The notes below the pieces were generated by a model. The model was not told the DNA's origin. It was given only the letters and a program-made list of their open reading frames with translations, and did not search any database. A stretch of DNA of 64,000 nt from Hyphomonadaceae bacterium (GTDB lineage: Bacteria; Pseudomonadota; Alphaproteobacteria; Caulobacterales; Aquidulcibacteraceae). Each line of letters begins with the position of its first letter. Position 1 is the stretch's first letter. This document shows positions 19,001-27,660 of the stretch, in pieces. The DNA lies in the NCBI GenBank assembly GCA_016791445.1, contig JAEUMP010000006.1, positions 1-64,000 of the forward strand, read 5' to 3'. A program made the position numbers and the translations under genes.

Positions 19001-20164
19001 GGCGACGTGCGTTTCGGTGTCGGGGCGCTGTCGGGTCAGGGCGGCTTCACGCTGAGCGGCGGCGCATTCTCCGACAAACAGACGGGCGTCGAGTTGCGCG
19101 ACGTCACCGCGCGCGTACGCTTCGACGACGCCGGCGCGCGTCTCGAACAATTCTCCGCCCGCGACCTGCGCGGCGGCGCGATAACGGGCGTCGGCGAGGC
19201 GCGCGGTCTGAAGGACGGCGAGGTGTCCATCGTCGCCAACAACATTCGCCTGCTGAACAGGCCCGACGTGAAAGCGGTGGCGAGCGGTCCAATGGCGCTC
19301 AAGTGGACTGCCGACGGCGTCACGCTCAGCGGCGATCTCAACGTCGTTGAAGCCACGCTCGCCACGCCGCGCGCCGACGCGGGCATTCCGCAACTCGACG
19401 TCATCGAGATCAATCGCCCGGGCGAGGAAGACGAAACCGCGCCGCAGGCCCGCGAGGATGACATCGTGCGTGCGAGCCTCGATGTGCGCGTCAGGGCGCC
19501 GGGGCGTGTGTTCGTACGCGATCGGGGGCTCGATTCAGAGTGGTCAGTCGATCTGCGCGTCACGGGAACTTCGACGAATCCGCGCGTGTTCGGTGAAGCG
19601 CGCCTCGTGCGTGGCCGCTTCACCCTGGCGGGGCGCGCTTTCGAGGCCGAGAGCGGCCTGATCCGTTTCAACGGATCGCCGGAGGAAGCGCTCATAAATC
19701 TCGTGGCGGAAATGTCTTCGCCCGAGATCACGGCGCGCATAGCGTTGAGCGGCCCCGTGAGCGATCCCGCCATCGAACTCTCCAGCACGCCGGCATTGCC
19801 GCAGGACGAAATTCTGCCGCAGGCGCTCTTCGGGCGGGCGTCGGAAGATCTTTCCGCGCTCGAAGCCGCGCAACTCGCCGCCTCGCTGGCGCAGCTTGCG
19901 GGCCAGGCGTCACTCGATCTCGCCGGCGCCGCGCGCGATCTTGTCGGCCTCGATCGCCTCGATGTTCGCGAAACGAGCGGCGGGCTGCGCGTTGCAGGCG
20001 GGAAGTACCTGACGCGCGACGTCTATCTGGAGGTGGCGCGCACCGGGGTCGGGGAGACCGAAACCGAACTTGAATGGCGCGTCCGACCGCAGCTCTTCCT
20101 GATTTCCGCGTTCGATCCCAATGGCGAGCGGCGCCTTTCCGTGCGCTGGCGGCGGGAGTATTGA
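16088..20164 (+). CDS. tamB: TamB, translocation and assembly module inner-membrane component
   Basis: 1358 residues with a single N-terminal anchor (about 12-32: RLLYASAGVLVLTAGAVAW), a long beta-helical periplasmic body, and a C-terminal DUF490/TamB domain. The domain end is recognisable from VFGEARLVRGRFTLAGRAFE, PALPQDEILPQALFGR and the closing WRVRPQLFLISAFDPNGERRLSVRWRREY, given here only as a pointer to the last 35 residues. The start is taken as TTG at 16088, overlapping the tamA stop. The body length is usual for alphaproteobacterial TamB. Function: spans the periplasm to partner TamA in outer-membrane protein assembly or lipid transfer. Confidence 0.93.
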   Translation: MSAARPPARLRRRLLYASAGVLVLTAGAVAWTLGPGGPFLVAHLAEGRAIWRLGTLHLEDVGGAALGDLRVTRATLRDEDGVWAEATGLAVGWEPLRILTREASVRQVSAKTLRIYRQPKLSPARPPGDSIDVDLTALAVERIIVEEPVFGEAATFALNAGLATHGARIDRAMVDLRRLDAASDTLRLDLVREGEVRLDATLEGPTDGFFAAALKSNAPLRVVARAYGDENAGAGAVDARIGDKPFVTGDFAWTPQGWRGGGDFDLQLAPALSDVVARIGGRVRLDGAGERGARTTFAIAARTQDTTLDAEGVLGDDWRPAGETRIVADATRLDRLTDGIASGAARFEGALTADTQVQSLAGRLTGKAVGVAGVRANIDGPARLRFTRDLIDVEADLALAETNGDADVVRRLAQDGKLVLRARYARQNSRISIREARLQSRGIEISGDGELGAGARGLRGVWKTARLEAFDPSIGGEASGAWTAQGGGAQPVIVTADARARRFRTTVQPLDQLLGDAPTLNATLSIRGRVIEVRRLAVSAPKLRAALIGRLNGADATMSFEASATGPVRVGAAEFNGVADATGAITGKLDNPSVNATAHLSRLDVGGLAIERPVVTLTFAPSGAGRTGAIDVKGTAAGQPATATADLQSDASGMHLRNLDVRAAGLVAQGSAHFAERGPTVDLSFNGPVDAIASPMKGRIRGTATLRPAPSGEAVLATNVRITNGRIGELVFTRLDASASGPLDNIAVRGAIQGQASGAPVKLDLTGDVTRVGETTSIRAEANGAINGTSVATREPFTLSLSPRATNGSGVFALGDGMLRATLKDERGRFAFDAVMENSPIGPVADLLGERATGTATGTVRLVGDAKTLDGEIDLAVTDALLARRTRDPLSMQIKGRIASGVMTFSGVAQSRNGLDAAFDARAPVDARTQPLRIGLAGEGRATWRAKGPADALWGLVGSLDQNVTGNVEGAGDVRFGVGALSGQGGFTLSGGAFSDKQTGVELRDVTARVRFDDAGARLEQFSARDLRGGAITGVGEARGLKDGEVSIVANNIRLLNRPDVKAVASGPMALKWTADGVTLSGDLNVVEATLATPRADAGIPQLDVIEINRPGEEDETAPQAREDDIVRASLDVRVRAPGRVFVRDRGLDSEWSVDLRVTGTSTNPRVFGEARLVRGRFTLAGRAFEAESGLIRFNGSPEEALINLVAEMSSPEITARIALSGPVSDPAIELSSTPALPQDEILPQALFGRASEDLSALEAAQLAASLAQLAGQASLDLAGAARDLVGLDRLDVRETSGGLRVAGGKYLTRDVYLEVARTGVGETETELEWRVRPQLFLISAFDPNGERRLSVRWRREY

Positions 20165-20192
20165 GCGGCGGACACGCCGGGAGTTGAAGCCG

Positions 20193-20813
20193 ATGATCAC
20201 GCTCTATCACTGCGCAGACGCGCGTTCCCTGCGGCCGCTCTGGGCGCTGGAGGAACTGGGCCTCGACTACGAGTTGAAGCTCCTTCCATTTCCCCCGCGC
20301 GTCTTCGCGAAAGAATATCTCGCGATCAATCCGCTCGGCACGATTCCCTTCTTCGTAGATGGCGACGCGAAGATGACGGAGTCATCCGGCATCTGCGCCT
20401 ATCTCGTGCAGAAGTACGGACCGACGCTGCTGGCGATCGCGCCCGATGAGACGGACTACGCGGCGTATCTGAACTGGCTCTTCTTCAGCGACGCCACGCT
20501 GACATTCCCGCAGACCATCGTGCTGCGGTACACGCGGCTCGAGCCGGAGGAGCGCCGTTTGCCGCAAGCCGTGGAGGATTACGGCAAGTGGTTTCTGGGA
20601 CGACTGCGCGCCGTCGAGGCGGCGCTGGCGGACCGCGCCTATCTCGTGGGGGATCGTTTCACCATTGCCGACATCTGCATCGCCTACGCCCTGCACCTTG
20701 CGGAATCGCTGCCGCCGCTCCGCGAGAATATAACGCCGAACGCGCGCGCCTATCTGGAACGCCTGCGCCAGCGGCCGGCTTTCGTGCGCGCGCAGGAGCG
20801 GCAGAAGGGCTAG
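20193..20813 (+). CDS. Glutathione S-transferase family protein
   Basis: 206 residues from ATG 20193, with GGGAG about 9 bases upstream. The upstream open frame overlaps tamB and is not used. The N-terminal thioredoxin fold contains MITLYHCADARSLRPLWALEELGL, with Ser13 or Arg14 at the catalytic position, then NPLGTIPFF with the cis-Pro, and the glutathione-binding ESSGICAYL. The C-terminal helical domain has the conserved FTIADICIAYAL. Likely a cytosolic conjugating or isomerising enzyme of unknown substrate. Its stop codon TAG shares bases with the convergent aminotransferase stop (CTAG at 20810-20813). Confidence 0.9.
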   Translation: MITLYHCADARSLRPLWALEELGLDYELKLLPFPPRVFAKEYLAINPLGTIPFFVDGDAKMTESSGICAYLVQKYGPTLLAIAPDETDYAAYLNWLFFSDATLTFPQTIVLRYTRLEPEERRLPQAVEDYGKWFLGRLRAVEAALADRAYLVGDRFTIADICIAYALHLAESLPPLRENITPNARAYLERLRQRPAFVRAQERQKG

Positions 20814-21967
20814 GCGAAGAGCTTGCGCGCCTTCGCGAGCGCCGTCACCCCCCGCTCCAGCGTCTCGTCGCGCTTGGCGAAACACAGACGGACGAACCCC
20901 CTGTCGGCGTCGCGCGCGTAGAACGCCGAAAGCGGAATGGTGGCGACGCCTGCCTCCTTCACCGCGCGCACAGCGAAATCGACATCGTCGAGCGCAATCC
21001 CGGACGCCCGCAGATCGACATTGAGGAAGTAGGTGCCGCTCGAGGGAGTCGTCACGAACCCCGCCTGCCGAAGCATGGACTCCAGTCGGTCGCGCGATCT
21101 TGCATACGCCTCACGCATCGCCTCGAAGTGTGCGGTCGGTTTCGCGAGGCCGTAGGCGACGGCGTGCTGTAGATGCGGCGGCGTCGTGAAGGTGAGAAAC
21201 TGGTGGGCCTTCGCCACCACTTCGGTCAGCGCTGGCGCCGCGCACACAAAGCCGACCTTCCAGCCCGTCATGCCGAAGATCTTCCCGGCGGAGCCTATCT
21301 TGATCGTGCGCTCTCTCATGCCGGGCGCGACGAGCATGGAGCGGTGGATCACGCCATCGAACGTCACATGCTCCCAGACCTCGTCGCTGATGGCGATGAC
21401 GTCGTGCGCCACGCAATGCCGGGCGATCCGCGCCCGCATCGCATCGTCGAACACGCTTGCCGTGGGGTTGAGCGGCGTGTTGAGCACGACGGCCCGCGTA
21501 CGCGCGCTAAAAGCCGCCGCAAGCGTCTCGTCATCCACCGTCCATCCCGGCGGCAAGAGACGCACAGGTCTCACGACGCCGCCGGCGCGCTGGATGAGCG
21601 GCGCATAGGCGTCGTACATCGGTTCGAACACGACGACTTCGTCACCCGGCGACACCACGGCGAGCAACGACGCCGCGATCGCCTCCGTCGCGCCCGAAGT
21701 GATCGTCACCTCTGTCGCCCAGTCGAGCGTGACGCCGGCGAGACGCGCATAGTGTTCCGCCACCGCTTCGCGCAGCGCAGGCAGGCCGCGCATCGGCGGA
21801 TACTGGTTCGGACCAGCGAGGATCGCGGCCGCCGCCGCCGCGCGCACATCGAGCGGACCATCGTCCTCCGGAAATCCCTGACCGAGATTGACCGCCCCCA
21901 TCTCCCGGGCGAGGCCAGACATGAGGTCGAAGACGGTCGTAGGCAGGGTCGCGAAGATCGGGTTCAT
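20810..21967 (-). CDS. PLP-dependent aminotransferase, class I/II (methionine/kynurenine type)
   Basis: 385 residues from ATG 21967. An upstream extension is basic and lacks similarity to the fold. Fold-type I signatures: NLGQGFPEDDGP at about 24-35, SGATEAI at about 91-97 (PLP phosphate), NTPLNPTASVF at about 164-174, SDEVWEHVTF with the Asp near 194, and the Schiff-base Lys in SAGKIFGMTGWKVGF at about 228-242. This pattern is the KAT/YbdL-like subgroup that uses methionine, aromatic amino acids or kynurenine. Probably housekeeping amino-acid metabolism. It is single-gene, and its stop overlaps the GST stop on the other strand. Confidence 0.9.
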   Translation of the reverse strand: MNPIFATLPTTVFDLMSGLAREMGAVNLGQGFPEDDGPLDVRAAAAAAILAGPNQYPPMRGLPALREAVAEHYARLAGVTLDWATEVTITSGATEAIAASLLAVVSPGDEVVVFEPMYDAYAPLIQRAGGVVRPVRLLPPGWTVDDETLAAAFSARTRAVVLNTPLNPTASVFDDAMRARIARHCVAHDVIAISDEVWEHVTFDGVIHRSMLVAPGMRERTIKIGSAGKIFGMTGWKVGFVCAAPALTEVVAKAHQFLTFTTPPHLQHAVAYGLAKPTAHFEAMREAYARSRDRLESMLRQAGFVTTPSSGTYFLNVDLRASGIALDDVDFAVRAVKEAGVATIPLSAFYARDADRGFVRLCFAKRDETLERGVTALAKARKLFA

Positions 21968-22164
21968 GACGCCACCATGGATCGCGCGCCGCACGACGCA
22001 AGCACCTGGGCCGGTGCGGCGCCGCAAGGTGAGGCGCCGGCGGGACAATTCGGGCCGCCTGCGGCGCTATACACCCCGAATCGCCGCATGCGCCTTCCAA
22101 GCAGCCGCGAGGTTGCCTAAGAGCCGGGTGTCCCGTCGTTGCCGGGCCGGACACGCGTGGACGA

Positions 22165-24624
22165 ATGGTCAAACTCGCAGAACCCGCCGCATCCCTGCTC
22201 GCCGACTACGCCCCGCTCGAGGGCGTGTTCGACGAAATGGTCGACGAAACGGGCCAGCCGCGCGCGCACTGGCGGCCATTCGTCGATGCGCTCGCGCGAC
22301 TCGGCCGTGCGGAAATTGCGCGTCGCGCAGACGGCGCGGCCCGGCGGCTGCGCGAAGCGGGCGTCTATTATCGCGCCTATGATCAGGATGCGGATCAGGC
22401 GTGGCCGCTGAGTTCGACACCCGTCATCATCGACACCGAAGACTGGCGCACCATCGAAGCGGGCCTGATCCAGCGGGCGGAGCTGATGGAAGCGGCGATC
22501 GCCGACTTCTACGGCGCACAACGTCTCGTGCGCGACGGGCATGTTCCGGCGTCGATCATTACAGGCAGTCCCGATTTCCTGCGTCCGATGGTCGGCGCGA
22601 CGCCAGCGGGCGGACGCTATCTCCATTTCTACGCCGCCGATCTCGGACGTGCGCCCGATGGGCGCTGGTGGGTGCTGGCGGATCGCGCGCAGGCGCCTTC
22701 TGGCGCGGGCTACGCACTTGGCAATCGCATTGCGCTGTCGCGCACCCTGCCGGAGACAATGCATGAACTGGACGTGCGCCGGCTCGCGGAGTTCTTCCAG
22801 CGCTTCCGAGAAACGCTCACGAACCGCGCCGCGCCGGACTCTGCGGGCGTATGCCTGCTGACGCCGGGGCCCTACAACGAAACCTACTACGAACACGCCT
22901 ATCTCGCCCGCTATCTCGGCTTCCTCCTCGTGGAGGGCGAAGATCTCGTCGTGCGCGGCGACAAGGTCTTCCTGCGGACTGTCGCCGGGCTGAAGAAGGT
23001 CGATACGCTCCTGCGGCGACTCGATGCGGACTTCACCGATCCGCTTGCGCTCAATCCGGGATCGCGACTCGGTGCGCCGGGGCTCGTCGATGCGGCGCGC
23101 AGCGGCGCCGTGTGCTTCGCGAACGCGCTGGGCTCGGGCATCGTGGAAAGCCGCGCGCTGATGGCGTTCTGGCCCAGGCTTGCGCGTGAACTGCTGGGCG
23201 CGGACCTCAAACTGCCGAATGTCGCGACCTGGTGGTGCGGCGACGCCGCCAAGCGCGATGAAGTCATTGCACGTTTCGACGACATCGCCTTCGCGCCCGC
23301 CTTTCTCGGGCATCGCAATCCCCTCTTCTCGAAGGGCGCCGTGAGCGGCCGCGACCTTGCGCCAGACGCCCGCCGTGAACTTCTCGATCAACTGGCGCGA
23401 CGCGGCGGCGACTTCGTCGGTCAGGAAATGGTGAAGCTCTCCTCCACGCCTGTTCTCAACAATGACCGTTTCGAGCCGCGTCCGTTCCAGCTGCGCGTGT
23501 TTCTCGCCGCAACCGAGAACGGCTGGACCGCCATGCCGGGCGGCTTCTGCCGCGTGTCGAGCCGCCGCGATCCGCTGGCGATCAACATGCAGCGCGGCGG
23601 ACTTGCCGCCGATGCGTGGGTGATTTCCGACGCGCCTGTCGGCTACCGCTCGCTCCTGCCGTCCGCCGCTTCGCCCGATCTTCGGCGCGGCATCGTCGCG
23701 CTGACAACGCGCACAGCGGAGAACATGTTCTGGCTCGGCCGTTATCTCGAGCGCGCGGACGCATCGCTGCGCCTCGTGCGCGCGCTCGCTGCGCGATCGG
23801 GTGAACGCGATCACGCCGCCGTCGCCGCCTCCGAAAAGATCATTGCGATACTGCAGTGGTGGGGCGCCCTTCCCTACCGGCAGGACGACGCGGTCTGGCC
23901 CGCCGCCGACGCTGCACATCACGCCATGACGTCGACCGACGCCTATGGCGCGCCGCCCGTCCTCGTGCGCCGCGCGCTCAACGCCGCTTCCGCGATCCGC
24001 GATCAGCTCTCCCCCGACGCCTGGCGCATCATCAAGGCGCTCGATCGTCAGATGATGGAGGGCGCCGATGCGCACGCGAGCGAAACGTATGATCGCGCCG
24101 AGCGAAGCCTGCGCGAGCTTGCCGCCTTTTCGGGCTACGCCCACGAGAACATGACGCGCACCACGGGCTGGGCGATCCTCGACATCGGACGACGCGTCGA
24201 ACGCGGCCTCTCGCTTGCCCGCTTTATCAGCCGACTCGGCGTCGGCGACACGACGCCGGCGACGCTCGAAGCGCTTCTGGAATTGTGCGACAGCCAGATC
24301 ACCTACGCGCGCCGCTACTTCGTGACCGCTTCGCCGGGTGCGGTCGCCGATCTGCTGATCTTCGACGACGACAACCCCCGCGCGTGCGCGTTCCAGGCCG
24401 CACGCCTGCGCGCCCTTCTCGACGAACTGCCGGCGAGCGCACGCGCCGACGCCGCCAAGACCTTCCGCGAGAGCATCGTACAACTGGAAGCGAGCATGAC
24501 CGGATGCACGCCGGACCGGGTGGACGCCGCGTTCGTCTTCAAGGTCGAGGAGGCCTTCTTCGCCGTCGCGACCGCCTTCTCGAATCTCTACCTCTCGGAC
24601 CACGATGAGGGGGCGGGTCGATGA
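22165..24624 (+). CDS. Circularly permuted ATP-grasp plus alpha-E domain fusion
   Basis: 819 residues. The N-terminal ~480 residues are a circularly permuted type 2 ATP-grasp (YYRAYDQDADQAWPLSS, GPYNETYYEHAYLARYLGF, VEGEDLVVRGDKVFLRT). The C-terminal ~320 residues are an alpha-E (DUF403) helical domain starting near LTTRTAENMFWLGRYLERAD and including TGWAILDIGRRVERGLSLARF. Known association: these domains occur together with a transglutaminase-fold protein, exactly as here, where the next gene begins inside the stop (ATGA). Comparative-genomic work proposes peptide-bond forming (amidoligase) activity, perhaps making or modifying a peptide, but the product is unknown. The fused form is common in alphaproteobacteria. 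Confidence 0.88.
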   Translation: MVKLAEPAASLLADYAPLEGVFDEMVDETGQPRAHWRPFVDALARLGRAEIARRADGAARRLREAGVYYRAYDQDADQAWPLSSTPVIIDTEDWRTIEAGLIQRAELMEAAIADFYGAQRLVRDGHVPASIITGSPDFLRPMVGATPAGGRYLHFYAADLGRAPDGRWWVLADRAQAPSGAGYALGNRIALSRTLPETMHELDVRRLAEFFQRFRETLTNRAAPDSAGVCLLTPGPYNETYYEHAYLARYLGFLLVEGEDLVVRGDKVFLRTVAGLKKVDTLLRRLDADFTDPLALNPGSRLGAPGLVDAARSGAVCFANALGSGIVESRALMAFWPRLARELLGADLKLPNVATWWCGDAAKRDEVIARFDDIAFAPAFLGHRNPLFSKGAVSGRDLAPDARRELLDQLARRGGDFVGQEMVKLSSTPVLNNDRFEPRPFQLRVFLAATENGWTAMPGGFCRVSSRRDPLAINMQRGGLAADAWVISDAPVGYRSLLPSAASPDLRRGIVALTTRTAENMFWLGRYLERADASLRLVRALAARSGERDHAAVAASEKIIAILQWWGALPYRQDDAVWPAADAAHHAMTSTDAYGAPPVLVRRALNAASAIRDQLSPDAWRIIKALDRQMMEGADAHASETYDRAERSLRELAAFSGYAHENMTRTTGWAILDIGRRVERGLSLARFISRLGVGDTTPATLEALLELCDSQITYARRYFVTASPGAVADLLIFDDDNPRACAFQAARLRALLDELPASARADAAKTFRESIVQLEASMTGCTPDRVDAAFVFKVEEAFFAVATAFSNLYLSDHDEGAGR

Positions 24625-25499
24625 AGTATCGCGTCCGTCTGGTCAGCACGACGCGCTACGAAGCCGCCGCGCCGCGCGGCGCGCATGTGCTGCGCGTACG
24701 CCCGCGCGAAGACGACCGCCAGCGGGTCACGGGCTTCGCCGTCGAGATCGAACCGCCATCGGCGCTCATTGTCGATGGCGTCGATTTCTTCGGCAACGGC
24801 ACGCAATCCTTCGTCATCGAGGAACGGCACGAGCACTTCACATTTCGCGCCACGGCGGAGGTGGATGTCCGCGACGGCGCGAGCTTTGCGGGTGGGACGA
24901 CCGCGCCGTGGGAAGACGTGCGCGCCGCTGCGTGGGCCTCATCGCACATCGACGCGCAGGCGCCGGCGCATTTCCTCCATCCCAGCCGCATCGCACGCCC
25001 CGTACCCGACATTACGCATTACGCCGCACAATCCTTCACGCCCGGTCGCGACATCTTCGACGCCGCGCAGGAGCTCATGCGGCGCATCCATGCGGATTTC
25101 ACCTATGATGTCGACGCGACGGACGTGACCACCGCGCCGGCGGACGCCTTCGCGGCGCGTCGCGGCGTGTGCCAGGACTACGCGCATGTCATGATCGCCG
25201 GCGTGCGCGGACTGGGGTTGCCGGCGGCCTATGTCAGCGGCTATCTGCACGCGGCGCCGCCGTCGGGCATGCCGCGTCTCGAAGGCGCCGACGCGACGCA
25301 TGCGTGGGTTTCCGTCTGGTGCGGCGAAACCGCCGGCTGGATCGACTTCGACCCGACCAACGCCATTCTCGCCAACGAAAGCCACATCGTCATCGGCGTG
25401 GGCCGCGACTATGCCGACGTCGCCCCCGAAACCGGCGTCATCGTCACCTCCGGCAAGCAGGCGCTCGACGTCGCCGTGGACGTCACGCCGGTGGCTTGA
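24621..25499 (+). CDS. Transglutaminase-like cysteine peptidase family protein
   Basis: 292 residues. An N-terminal beta domain (MKYRVRLVSTTRYEAAAPRG) is followed by the transglutaminase core: catalytic Cys in RRGVCQDYAHVMIAGVRGLGL near residue 185, His in DATHAWVSVW near 231, and Asp in GWIDFDPTN near 246. Starts at ATG 24621, overlapping the previous stop by four bases, so it is translationally coupled to the ATP-grasp/alpha-E protein. In the proposed system it would cleave or transfer an amide bond made by the ATP-grasp partner. The end overlaps the convergent gene by 17 bases. Confidence 0.88.
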   Translation: MKYRVRLVSTTRYEAAAPRGAHVLRVRPREDDRQRVTGFAVEIEPPSALIVDGVDFFGNGTQSFVIEERHEHFTFRATAEVDVRDGASFAGGTTAPWEDVRAAAWASSHIDAQAPAHFLHPSRIARPVPDITHYAAQSFTPGRDIFDAAQELMRRIHADFTYDVDATDVTTAPADAFAARRGVCQDYAHVMIAGVRGLGLPAAYVSGYLHAAPPSGMPRLEGADATHAWVSVWCGETAGWIDFDPTNAILANESHIVIGVGRDYADVAPETGVIVTSGKQALDVAVDVTPVA

Positions 25500-27660
25500 G
25501 GGGCGCCCAGCGCCGCACGATCTGTGCGGCGGCGCGAATGACTCCTGCTCGATCGAGACCGTCGCGCGCGCGGACATGATGGATGTTGGGGAAGATGCGA
25601 TCTGTCGCGCCGTCTTCCGCGATCCGCGCGCCTTCGATGTCGCGGTGACCGATGCTCAGGGAAAGGACGCGCGCGCCGGCGGCGGCGGCGATGTCCCGGG
25701 TGGAGAGTTTCGGCGCCACGACACCGTCGCACCGCCTGAACAACGCGCAGAGCGTGTCGAAGTCATTGCGGGTATCGAGTTCGGGCGGCAACACCAGTTC
25801 GTGCGTGCGGGCGATCAAGGCGCGTTCGGTGTCCGTGAGGTCATGCTGCACGACAATCCAGCGCACGTCGGGCGATGCCCACAAGGGCGCCAGTTCCTCA
25901 AGCTCGAAGAAGAAGCGACGGCGTTCGCGATCCAGAAGTCCCGATCGCCACGCGAGGCAGAGCGTGAGACGCACGCCCTCCGCCGGCGCAAGCCACGGCG
26001 CGACGCGCGCGAAGGCCCCCGCGCTCGGCTCCAGGATCGGGCCCGCATCGCGCGTCAGCACGCCCGCATTCTGGAGATAGGCGCACAGGACATCTTCGCC
26101 CTGCAAAACGGGTTGGCCGCACCGCAGGAAGTCGAGTCGATCCGAAGTCACGCGGAAAGCGTCGAATGCGCGTGGCACGCCATTGCGCGCCTTCCAGAAT
26201 GCAGCGCGCCCTACTGCGCCGGGACCTACGGCGCGCGGCGTATGGTCGAAGCGGATCGCCGGCAGCGCGCGGGCGGCGAGCGGCGCGAGGCGCGGATCCA
26301 GATCGTAGCGCGCGCACGCCTCGCGTCCTTTCAGCGCCACCAACGCCTTCAAACGCAGCACATCATCGCCGATTCCGCGCCCGGACCAGACCCATCCCGA
26401 CGCAGGCAAGGACGCCGCGCCCGTCAGCCCTTTCCGCCGCCACGCGCCGCCGACGGCGCCGGGCGCATCCCAGTACGACTCGATGCCCGCAGCATAGATC
26501 TCCGCCGCCGCCGCCCATTCACCGGCCGACGCCAGAACGTCGACGGCCTTCAGGCTCGCGTCCGCCAGCGTGTCCGGCGGCGCATGCGCGACCTGGCGCG
26601 CGAGCGCGAGCGCAGACTCCGCAGGCGCGTGAGCGAGCGCCTCCAGCGCCAAGCGCGCGGACAATCGGCGCGCGCGCGCATCGTGTGCGAACGGCGCGAG
26701 CCGATCCTGAACCGCGACCGCGAAGCCCGGCGCGTGTGCATCCACAAGACCCGCGGCGCGCACATAGGCGTCGGACCATGCGGCGTCGTCCAGAATCGCG
26801 TCCAGCGGCGCATCCGCGAAGAGCGGTGCGAGCGCCTCCACCGCCGCAGCGTGAGTTGCTGCATCGTCGCATTCGCGCGCGCTGGCGGCGGTGAGCGTGA
26901 GGTGGCGCCAGTGATGTCCCGCCGTCGCGCCGGTCATCGACAGGCCTGCAAGCACCTCAAGCGCGTCGCGATGCGCCGAAAGCGGCGCGAGAATATGGGC
27001 GACGATCCAGAGCGCCGTTTCCGGACCATGGCCGTATGGCGCGGTGGCGCGGATATAGAGCAGACCCAGCGCGCAGGCGCGGGCTTGTTCGCCGGCGGCG
27101 TGGGCGTCCCACATCACGTCGTAGATGGACGCCACGACGAAGGGGTGCAGGTTTGCGAGCCGCGCATCGTCGGCGGCGCACGCGCCGGCGTCGAACGCCA
27201 GCAGCGCCTCGAAGCCGTCGAGGATTTCGATGTTCTTGCCGCGATGAAAGTCGTCGCCGTGCACGGAGAAAGGCTGCGCCGCGAGCGCGTGCCGCATCTG
27301 CGCGATCGCGACGCGCGCGGCATCCGCGTCGCCTGCACGCCACAGGACGTCGACCAGTCGACCCGTCTCGTAGGAATCCGTCCCGAACGCCACCGCCGCC
27401 CGCCGCCAGTCCGCCTCCAGATCGCGCCAGCGTCCTTCGCGGAGTGTGGGAGCCCAGAATTCGATGACCTGCTGAATCGACTGCGGAGAGGACAACGCAC
27501 GGAGTTCGTCATCCAGCCGCGAGACTTCGTCTGATCCGAGGCCGCCCGCGCGGAGCAACGGGACTGCTTCAATGTGATCGGAGACCCATTCCGCCCATTG
27601 CCTGGCTTCCGAGGAGACGTGCGAAAAGCCTCTCGGCAGAACATGCCCGTCGCTACTCAT
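25483..27660 (-). CDS. Large hypothetical protein with GT-B-like C-terminus
   Basis: 725 residues, start ATG 27660. The N-terminal ~450 residues are Ala-rich and helical, resembling degenerate TPR-type repeats (DVLWRAGDADAARVAIAQM, AHAPAESALALARQVAHA). The last ~250 residues resemble the C-terminal lobe of TPR-linked glycosyltransferases: VRWIVVQHDLTDTERAL, then LPPELDTRNDFDTLCALFRRCDGVVAPKLSTRDIAAAAGARVLSLS, described here only by position (about 600-680). The usual catalytic residues of O-GlcNAc-type enzymes are not obvious, so the activity is uncertain. It is divergent from, and overlapping with, a polysaccharide pyruvyl transferase, which favours a surface-glycan role. Confidence 0.55.
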   Translation of the reverse strand: MSSDGHVLPRGFSHVSSEARQWAEWVSDHIEAVPLLRAGGLGSDEVSRLDDELRALSSPQSIQQVIEFWAPTLREGRWRDLEADWRRAAVAFGTDSYETGRLVDVLWRAGDADAARVAIAQMRHALAAQPFSVHGDDFHRGKNIEILDGFEALLAFDAGACAADDARLANLHPFVVASIYDVMWDAHAAGEQARACALGLLYIRATAPYGHGPETALWIVAHILAPLSAHRDALEVLAGLSMTGATAGHHWRHLTLTAASARECDDAATHAAAVEALAPLFADAPLDAILDDAAWSDAYVRAAGLVDAHAPGFAVAVQDRLAPFAHDARARRLSARLALEALAHAPAESALALARQVAHAPPDTLADASLKAVDVLASAGEWAAAAEIYAAGIESYWDAPGAVGGAWRRKGLTGAASLPASGWVWSGRGIGDDVLRLKALVALKGREACARYDLDPRLAPLAARALPAIRFDHTPRAVGPGAVGRAAFWKARNGVPRAFDAFRVTSDRLDFLRCGQPVLQGEDVLCAYLQNAGVLTRDAGPILEPSAGAFARVAPWLAPAEGVRLTLCLAWRSGLLDRERRRFFFELEELAPLWASPDVRWIVVQHDLTDTERALIARTHELVLPPELDTRNDFDTLCALFRRCDGVVAPKLSTRDIAAAAGARVLSLSIGHRDIEGARIAEDGATDRIFPNIHHVRARDGLDRAGVIRAAAQIVRRWAPLKPPA

